A stretch of 64,000 nt of DNA from Methanomassiliicoccaceae archaeon UBA370 (GTDB lineage: Archaea; Thermoplasmatota; Thermoplasmata; Methanomassiliicoccales; Methanomethylophilaceae). The stretch is from the NCBI GenBank assembly GCA_002505345.1, contig DAUY01000002.1:124001-188000 (forward strand), written 5' to 3'. Of this stretch, positions 58,267-64,000 are shown piece after piece. Each line of letters opens with the position of its first letter. Position 1 is the first letter of the stretch. The notes beneath the pieces are model-generated. The model did no database searches. It had not been told where the DNA came from and saw only the letters and a program-made list of their open reading frames with translations. The position numbers and the translations under genes were made by a program.

Positions 58267-58950
58267 ATGCGGCTAGCTTCCCTTTTCTCAGGAGGAAAGG
58301 ATTCGGCGTTCTCCATGTACGCAATGCTACAGTCCGGACACGAGGTGCCGTATATGGTGAGCATAAGGCCCCTGAGCGGCACGTCATGGATATTTCATGT
58401 TCCCAACATAGGGAACGTCCCGGCCATGGCAGAGGCGATGGAAAGGAAGCATATCGCCGGCTCTACCGACGGAACCGAGGAGGGGGACATGGCCGGCCTC
58501 AGGGACGCTCTTTCAGGTCTTGACATCGACGGAGTCGTGGTCGGTGCGGTATGGTCGGATTACCAATGGGACCGCGTCAACCGCGTGTGCGGAGAACTGG
58601 GCCTGTCGGTGTTCTCGCCGATGTGGAGGAAGGAACAGAGCATGATGCTCCGCGAAATAGTCTCCTCCGGGATAAGGGCCGTGGTCATCGGCTATTATGC
58701 CGAAGGCTTCGGGCCCGAGTGGCTGGGCAGGGAGATCGACGAAACAGCCATCCGCGACCTGGAGCTTCTGAACCGGAAACACGGCATCAGCGTCATCGGC
58801 GAGGGGGGAGAGTACGAGACATTCGTGATCGACTCGCCGATGCACAAGCATCCACTGGAGATCTCGCAGTATAACACTGAAGTCGGCCGGAACTCCGGGA
58901 CCCTCGACGTCATAAAGCTGGTGAAAGGCTCTCGGGAGCATGGCCCCTGA
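58267..58950 (+). CDS. dph6: Diphthine-ammonia ligase (Dph6)
   Basis: Dph6 performs the last step of diphthamide formation on elongation factor 2. The 227-residue product has the N-type ATP pyrophosphatase motif LFSGGKDSAFSMY, the segment VVGAVWSDYQWDRVNRVCGELG and ending GEGGEYETFVIDSPMHK, typical of the archaeal TIGR00289 family. The length fits the single-domain archaeal form. It overlaps the convergent copper ATPase gene by 41 bases at the 3' end, an arrangement seen at other genes in this window. Confidence 0.92.
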   Translation: MRLASLFSGGKDSAFSMYAMLQSGHEVPYMVSIRPLSGTSWIFHVPNIGNVPAMAEAMERKHIAGSTDGTEEGDMAGLRDALSGLDIDGVVVGAVWSDYQWDRVNRVCGELGLSVFSPMWRKEQSMMLREIVSSGIRAVVIGYYAEGFGPEWLGREIDETAIRDLELLNRKHGISVIGEGGEYETFVIDSPMHKHPLEISQYNTEVGRNSGTLDVIKLVKGSREHGP

Positions 58951-61156
58951 GCCTCAGCGCGTTGGTGACGACCAAGAGCGAGGATGCGGACATGGCCGCC
59001 GCGGATATCATCGGCATCATGGATATTTCGCCGATCCCCAACAGATAGAGTGCGCCTGCGGCGACCGGGATGGCCACCACATTATACACGAAGGCCAGGA
59101 AAAGGTTCTGCTTGACGTTCCTCATGGTCGCCTTCCCCAGCTCTATAGTTGCAGGTATGGACCTTATGTCGTCGGTCATCATGACAACGTCCGCCGAGTC
59201 CATGGCTATGTCTGTACCGTTACGGACCGCAAGTCCAATATCGGACTGTGCCAGAGCCGGGGCGTCGTTTATGCCGTCGCCCGCTACAGCCACGTACCTG
59301 CCCTCGGTCTGAAGCTCCTTCACGACCTCCAGCTTATCTCCCGGGGCGGCCCCGGATACGACCCTGTCTATCCCGACCTCCCTGGCGACCGCATCGGCAG
59401 TGGCCTTGTTATCTCCGGTGACCATGATCACCTCCGCTCCGTTGGCCTTTATGCGTGACACTGCGAATTTCGATTCCGGCCTGACCGGGTCGGACACAGC
59501 GATGATTCCCATGGGCTCTTTGTCCTCCGACACGAAGAAGAAGGTCATGGCACGGGAAGCGAACGATTCTGCATCTTCGTCGTATTCAGAGACATCGCAG
59601 CCGATCTCGGTCATCAGCTTCCGGCTCCCTATGACGACCTCCTTTCCATCTACGGTACCTCTGGCACCTCCTCCCGTTACTGAGGAGAAGCCGCTGTGTC
59701 CGGGTACGGTTATTCCCTCCTTCTTCGCGTAGGATACCACCGCTGAAGCGATGGGATGCTCCGAACCGCTTTCAACCGAGGCAGCCAGTGCAATCAGCCT
59801 GTCCCTGTCCTTGCCTGATACTGCACCCGTAACCTCCGGCGAACCAATGGTGATCGTGCCAGTCTTATCAAGTATGACGGTGTCTATGTCCGCTGCCCTC
59901 TCGAGGGCGGACGCGTTCTTAAAAAGAATTCCCCGGTCCGCGGCCATGCCGGCCCCCACGGTTATGGCCATGGGGGTCGCGAGGCCGAGGGCGCAGGGGC
60001 ACGATATCACCAGGACGGAGATGAGTACCGTAAGTGAGAACTCCAGCGACTTCCCTGATAATAGCCAGGCCGCACAAGCGGCCGCTGCGATGATTATTAC
60101 CGCAGGAACGAATACCCCGGCGACGCGGTCGGCTATCCTGGCAACGGGTGCCTTCGTGCCCTGTGCCGTCTCGATCATGGAGATTATCTGATGGAGCACG
60201 GTGTCTTTTCCTGTGCCGAAGGCCTCCATCAGGAACCCCCCGGTTCCGTTGACCGTGCCTGCGAAGACATCATCTCCTTCCGATTTGGGGGAGGGCATGC
60301 TTTCGCCTGTCAGCATGGATTCGTTGACAGATGATGTGCCAGATGTTATTTTTCCATCGGCAGGTATTCGATCTCCCGGTTTCACCGAGAGCTTATCCCC
60401 TTTGACGACCTCCGAAATGGGGACTTCGATCTCAACACCGCCCCTGACCACTGTTGCGGTCTCGGGCTGGAGGTCCATCAACCCCCTGACGGCTGAATCC
60501 GTCTTTATCTTGGAACGCGTCTCCAGGTACTTCCCGACCGAGACTAGCGTGATTATCATTGCGGCGGACTCGTAGGTGAGGCCGTCCGCAGGCTGGCCTA
60601 GAATAAGGATGGCCGTATTCCAGAGGGCGTAAAGGAATGATGCCGAGGTACCGAGTGCCACAAGGGAATCCATTGAAGGCGTTCCCGCAATCAGGGCGGG
60701 AAAACCCCGTATGTAGAATCTCCTCCCGGCATATATCACGGGTATGCAGATCAGAAGCTCGATCGTTGCCAGCAGCCGGCGTTCATCGGAAAGCCAGGGT
60801 ATGCCGACGAACATGTCGGCCATTGCCAAAATAAACAGCGGGACCGTGAACAGCACCGCAACGGAAAGGTCGCGTCTCATGCGCCCGGATTCTTCGGCTT
60901 CGGCTTTGGCGATGGTTTCCGGGTCGTCTTCGATGGTAGAGTACCCTGCTTTCTCTATTATCTTTACCAGCCTGTCCCTGTCTGTCTTGGAGGGGTCGAA
61001 GCTGATGGCGGCCACGCTGTTGCCGAAGTTGACCGCCGCTTCATAAACCCCTTCGGCGGATAGGAGAGACTTCTCGATGATTCCTGCGCATGCGGAACAG
61101 GACATCCCAGCGATGCGAAAGGTCGTTCTCTCGCGGCCCTCAGCCGAGGAGACCAC
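58910..61156 (-). CDS. copA: Copper-translocating P-type ATPase (CopA type)
   Basis: This P1B-type ATPase pumps Cu(I) or Ag(I) outwards. The 748-residue product has one N-terminal metal-binding domain (GMSCSACAG) and eight membrane helices. The CPC motif is VLVISCPCALGLATP, the phosphorylation loop is ILDKTGTIT, SEHPIASA is the HP loop, and GDGINDAPAL is the hinge. GTG 61156 is preferred as start because GGAGG lies 6 bases before it and it overlaps the chaperone gene stop by 17 bases. The partner chaperone is encoded directly upstream, making a copper-efflux operon. Confidence 0.94.
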   Translation of the reverse strand: MVSSAEGRERTTFRIAGMSCSACAGIIEKSLLSAEGVYEAAVNFGNSVAAISFDPSKTDRDRLVKIIEKAGYSTIEDDPETIAKAEAEESGRMRRDLSVAVLFTVPLFILAMADMFVGIPWLSDERRLLATIELLICIPVIYAGRRFYIRGFPALIAGTPSMDSLVALGTSASFLYALWNTAILILGQPADGLTYESAAMIITLVSVGKYLETRSKIKTDSAVRGLMDLQPETATVVRGGVEIEVPISEVVKGDKLSVKPGDRIPADGKITSGTSSVNESMLTGESMPSPKSEGDDVFAGTVNGTGGFLMEAFGTGKDTVLHQIISMIETAQGTKAPVARIADRVAGVFVPAVIIIAAAACAAWLLSGKSLEFSLTVLISVLVISCPCALGLATPMAITVGAGMAADRGILFKNASALERAADIDTVILDKTGTITIGSPEVTGAVSGKDRDRLIALAASVESGSEHPIASAVVSYAKKEGITVPGHSGFSSVTGGGARGTVDGKEVVIGSRKLMTEIGCDVSEYDEDAESFASRAMTFFFVSEDKEPMGIIAVSDPVRPESKFAVSRIKANGAEVIMVTGDNKATADAVAREVGIDRVVSGAAPGDKLEVVKELQTEGRYVAVAGDGINDAPALAQSDIGLAVRNGTDIAMDSADVVMMTDDIRSIPATIELGKATMRNVKQNLFLAFVYNVVAIPVAAGALYLLGIGEISMMPMISAAAMSASSLLVVTNALRLRGHAPESLSPAL

Positions 61157-61361
61157 GCCTCGCCTCCGCTCTGTACCCAGCATCCACCACGGCCCTGATG
61201 AGGTCCTTTTCGGAAACCCCATCGTGAACGACCGTGGCCAATCCCTTCTTCAGATCTATAGATACTTCTGACACCCCTTTGACGGCCTTGAGGGACTCTT
61301 CTGCCCTTTTGGAACACATTTCGCAGGTCATGCCCTGGATTTTGAGGATGGTCTTAGCCAT
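61140..61361 (-). CDS. copZ: Copper chaperone (HMA domain protein)
   Basis: The 73-residue product is a single heavy-metal-associated domain, with GMTCEMCSKRAEESLKAVKGV binding Cu(I) through two Cys. The C terminus EKDLIRAVVDAGYRAEARRG is typical of CopZ. It delivers copper to the ATPase encoded just downstream, with which it overlaps by 17 bases. No copper-sensing regulator is found next to it in the window. Confidence 0.93.
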   Translation of the reverse strand: MAKTILKIQGMTCEMCSKRAEESLKAVKGVSEVSIDLKKGLATVVHDGVSEKDLIRAVVDAGYRAEARRGLLG

Positions 61362-61392
61362 GATCGGGCATCGAATCCGGAGTATTTGAAAT

Positions 61393-64000
61393 TCAGTTAC
61401 GGTTTTCGATCGCCTTCACGATTTTTGAGATCTCGCGTTCGGGGTCCTTCCACATTCCCGGGGTCCATACCCTGTGGATGCTCCACCCGCTAGATTCCAG
61501 ATACTTCTGTCTGTGGTAGTCCCTCTCTCTGGTCGACTGGGACATCTCATACAGATGGCTGTCGCACTCTATTCCCAAGATATAGTTGCCGTTCTGCTTG
61601 ACGGCCAGGTCTATCTGGTATCCGCCTATGCCCACATGGCGGTCTACAGTGTAGCCCTTGCGGACCAGCGAGTTGTACACCCTGTCAGCTATTCCGCTCT
61701 CCGTCTCGATTATTGGCGCTTCCTTCCAGCGGTCGTCGTTGAACGAGCGGAGGATGCTGTCGGCCATATGCCTGTCCCCGTCACTTGTCGCCCTCGCGTA
61801 CTGAAGGTATTTCTTCAGTATCCTGGGGCCTACGTTCATCGTATCTTCGACCTTGAGGTCCTCAGGTTCGATGGAGGTGACTATGTGGATCTTCCTCTTG
61901 GCGCGGCTTATCGCCACGTTGAGGCGGTTCTCCCCTCCGCGGTTGTTCAACCAGCCAAATCTTTGCATCATCTTGCCCTCGCTGTTGGGCGCGTAGGCTA
62001 TCGAGAAGATTATCACGTCGCGTTCGTCACCCTGAACGGTCTCGATGTTCTTTATGAAAAGGCCCACGTCCTCTCCGTTGTCAAATCTCCTCATCTCGTC
62101 ATTGATTATCCGTCCGAAAGCGGGGTCCTTGGCGCATTCATCGTCCAGGATATCGTTTATCAGGTCTCTCTGGGCCGCGTTGAAGGTTATCACTCCGACC
62201 GTCTCGTTATTGCGCCTGCTCATGAAGAAATCCCTCAGCAGTTCCATTATCTTCTTGGCCTCGGCCATGTTCCTGGTGTCGTCCCAGATCCCGTTCACCC
62301 TGTGGACCTCTATGGGAGGTTTGGGAGGCTCGGAAATATTAGGGGAAACGTAAAGGCGTCCCCCGTAGAAGGCGTAATTCGAGAACGCAATGAGCTCCTC
62401 ATATCTTGAGCGGTAGTGGAAGTTGAGAAGTATCGAATCGTACCTTGCCCTTGCCAGGTCCAGCAGGCTCTCCTCCTCCAGGGCGGCCGTGTCCTCCTCG
62501 CTTCCCCCATCCTCGTAGTCGATGCGGCCGAAACCCAGGCTGCTGGGTCTCAGCTGTTTGTGGTCTCCTGCGATCACGACTTTCTTTGCACGGTAGATGG
62601 CGGGTATTCCCCTCTCCACGTACATCTGCGAAGCCTCGTCGAAGATCACGAGATCGAAAAGCCCCATTCTGAGGGGAAGTATCTCAGATACCGCATCGGG
62701 CGTCATTAGCCAAACCCTGATGCCTTTGAAGATTTCGTAGTTGTAGCGCTCAACGAACTTATTGATGTTCCACTTGCGCTTGCTCTCTGCTATCCTGGAT
62801 ATATCTCCGCGCCTCTTGGACCCGATAACGTTTCCGAGGCATTCCTGGAACTTTTGTTCGGCGTAAGACTTGGACATCTCCATCTTCTCCCCTATCTTGG
62901 AGCCCATGTCCGAGACTATGCGGTCGAAGTCCTGGATGTTCTGCATAAGGTCCTTGTTCTCGGCATCGAACCTCTGGAGGCGCTCGTTCAGGATGTATTT
63001 CAATATCTGGTCGTTGCACTGCTGGGGCTGATACTTCATGGAGGAGGTTAATTTCATGAGAGTGTCCCCGTAGCTCCTCTCATTGTCGGTCATACGGTTG
63101 TACGAGGTGCCGCGTTCGGAGAACATGTTGTAATCGTCAAGAGCCAGAAGTATCTTTTCTGGATTGTCTACAAGATTCTCGAGCATCGCTTCTCCGTAGG
63201 AAGTGAAACCGCGTTTGAGTATGGACTCGGCCTCCTGCTCGATCTTCTTCCTGCCCATCGAACGCGAAATCGCGTTCTTAGACCTCCATGCCTTCGTGCT
63301 GTCTATGAAAGAAGACAGCATAACTTTGATCTCTCCGATATCATATTCGGAGAGGTCCGGTTTCATATCTTTGATCCAAGGGTTGCGAGCGACGCATTCA
63401 TGATATTCCCTGAATCCGCGCATTACGTTGGGGTCGGAGAACATCTTGTGAAGTCTTTTTACCTCCGGATATGCCAGTGACATGATTTTTGTCGGGACCC
63501 CATCCCTCAGCTCCTTGTATTCTTCATATTGGTGTCTGTCTGAGAGGTCGAGCCAACGATCCATCGAATAGAGCTTGTAAGGCGCTATGCCGAAAGAATC
63601 CGGTTCGTACATGCGGGAGGCTATGCTGCTGAGTATCCCCACATCCCTGTCGACCGCATCGGAGACCTCCGCGAGGTCGGCTCCGCGGCGCTGCGGAGAT
63701 GGCGTAAGGATCCGTCTTATCTGAGAATAGAATTCCTCCTTGTCCGCTGCATCGTCGACCATTATGCAGTATTTGGAGAGGGTGCCCAACCTGGAATAGA
63801 CAACGTCGAGTGCGGTCTTCTTCTCGGACACCATGAGGATGTTGCCTCCCCGCATGATCTCGGAAACTATCAGGCCTGTGATAACCTGGGACTTGCCGGT
63901 ACCCGGCGGGCCCTGTATGACGAGCTCCTTGCTTTTCTGTATGCCGGTGAGCACGTTCTCCTGTGCGCTGTTCAGCGGGTTGACGTAGAATAGATCTTTT
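61393..64000 (-). CDS. Superfamily 1 helicase with a C-terminal REase-like nuclease domain, start beyond the window
   Basis: About 868 residues are visible, and the frame runs past base 64000. Motif I is IQGPPGTGKSQVITG. Motif II is LVIFDEASQMY, and motif III is VVIAGDHKQLRPS. Motif V is TVQGDERDVIIFS, and motif VI is NVAISRAKRKIHIV, all of the DNA2/NAM7-like SF1 group. The last about 110 residues resemble the MTES_1575/DUF559-type endonuclease (GYQIDLAVKQNGNY, LGIECDSHLYEM), with candidate catalytic Asp, Glu and Asp. Such fusions occur in defence loci, but a housekeeping repair role is possible. Neighbours upstream are not visible. Confidence 0.85.
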   Translation of the reverse strand, partial: KDLFYVNPLNSAQENVLTGIQKSKELVIQGPPGTGKSQVITGLIVSEIMRGGNILMVSEKKTALDVVYSRLGTLSKYCIMVDDAADKEEFYSQIRRILTPSPQRRGADLAEVSDAVDRDVGILSSIASRMYEPDSFGIAPYKLYSMDRWLDLSDRHQYEEYKELRDGVPTKIMSLAYPEVKRLHKMFSDPNVMRGFREYHECVARNPWIKDMKPDLSEYDIGEIKVMLSSFIDSTKAWRSKNAISRSMGRKKIEQEAESILKRGFTSYGEAMLENLVDNPEKILLALDDYNMFSERGTSYNRMTDNERSYGDTLMKLTSSMKYQPQQCNDQILKYILNERLQRFDAENKDLMQNIQDFDRIVSDMGSKIGEKMEMSKSYAEQKFQECLGNVIGSKRRGDISRIAESKRKWNINKFVERYNYEIFKGIRVWLMTPDAVSEILPLRMGLFDLVIFDEASQMYVERGIPAIYRAKKVVIAGDHKQLRPSSLGFGRIDYEDGGSEEDTAALEEESLLDLARARYDSILLNFHYRSRYEELIAFSNYAFYGGRLYVSPNISEPPKPPIEVHRVNGIWDDTRNMAEAKKIMELLRDFFMSRRNNETVGVITFNAAQRDLINDILDDECAKDPAFGRIINDEMRRFDNGEDVGLFIKNIETVQGDERDVIIFSIAYAPNSEGKMMQRFGWLNNRGGENRLNVAISRAKRKIHIVTSIEPEDLKVEDTMNVGPRILKKYLQYARATSDGDRHMADSILRSFNDDRWKEAPIIETESGIADRVYNSLVRKGYTVDRHVGIGGYQIDLAVKQNGNYILGIECDSHLYEMSQSTRERDYHRQKYLESSGWSIHRVWTPGMWKDPEREISKIVKAIENRN

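Noticed and set aside
61474..62409. Plus-strand frame of 311 residues opposite the helicase
   Set aside because: Helicase motifs II, III, V and VI on the minus strand leave no doubt, and the plus frame has no recognisable domain.
1..64000. CRISPR arrays, insertion sequences, integrases or prophage genes
   Set aside because: No regularly spaced repeats, transposase motifs or phage structural genes are visible.

Overview
The window looks like chromosomal DNA from a methylotrophic methanogenic archaeon of the Thermoplasmata, most likely order Methanomassiliicoccales. The archaeal markers are geranylgeranylglyceryl-phosphate and digeranylgeranylglyceryl-phosphate synthases, RadA, LSm, Nop5, Nop10, aIF2-alpha, aIF5A, S27e, L44e, an archaeal CCA enzyme and an intron-containing tRNA-Tyr. 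A corrinoid-reactivating ferredoxin suits a methyl-transfer methanogen. The narrower placement rests on codon use. Of about 70 genes, one ends in TAG, and that TAG is followed at once by TGA, while two genes are interrupted by an in-frame TAG. This is the pattern expected where TAG is read as pyrrolysine. No pyl genes, rRNA, insertion sequence, prophage or CRISPR array is seen.

Layout. 1-4.8 kb: smc-scpA-scpB condensin. 4.9-9.1 kb: an amber-interrupted membrane protein, LSm, a DUF47 protein, GlmM, agmatinase and aIF5A. 9.3-14.4 kb: archaeal-type shikimate genes (a prephenate dehydratase-like protein, DHQ synthase II, an AroD-AroE fusion, ADH synthase, EPSP synthase). 14.4-17.1 kb (minus): MtnA, class II aldolase and Nop5, divergent from a winged-helix regulator with a palindromic operator candidate between them. 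18-20.2 kb: a RibD-like reductase, RtcA and three tRNAs. 20.3-28.4 kb: the most unusual block, with an aldehyde dehydrogenase homologue lacking its catalytic Cys, a radical SAM activase, an N-terminal 2Fe-2S corrinoid activator, a CooC/AcsF-type nickel ATPase and a bacterial-length acetyl-CoA synthase with an ACT-domain partner, but no CO dehydrogenase or corrinoid Fe-S protein nearby. 28.5-38.9 kb: tRNA-Leu, pirin, small proteins, the ether-lipid genes with tRNA m2,2G10 methyltransferase, RadA, the CCA enzyme, a transglutaminase-like surface protein and an MBL hydrolase. 39-43.2 kb: deoxyadenosine/SAH deaminase, a PHP protein with an in-frame TAG, cardiolipin synthase and an acetyltransferase. 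43.3-53.5 kb: two ABC exporter operons, two tandem-Usp proteins and a redox operon (rubredoxin-flavoprotein fusion plus double CDGSH protein). 53.9-64 kb: tRNA-Tyr, the L44e-S27e-aIF2alpha-Nop10-PAC2 operon, RpiA, a creatininase homologue, Dph6, CopA with its chaperone, and a helicase-nuclease fusion running off the end.

How the genes work together. Agmatinase supplies putrescine for the polyamine that modifies aIF5A. MtnA, the class II aldolase and the deaminase fit salvage of SAM by-products through a DHAP shunt. The acetyl-CoA synthase, nickel ATPase and corrinoid activator resemble the bacterial acsB/acsF/acsV set with its CO dehydrogenase and corrinoid protein removed. This suggests a way to make or cleave acetyl-CoA using the methyl-corrinoid proteins of methylotrophic methanogenesis. 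That link is inference.
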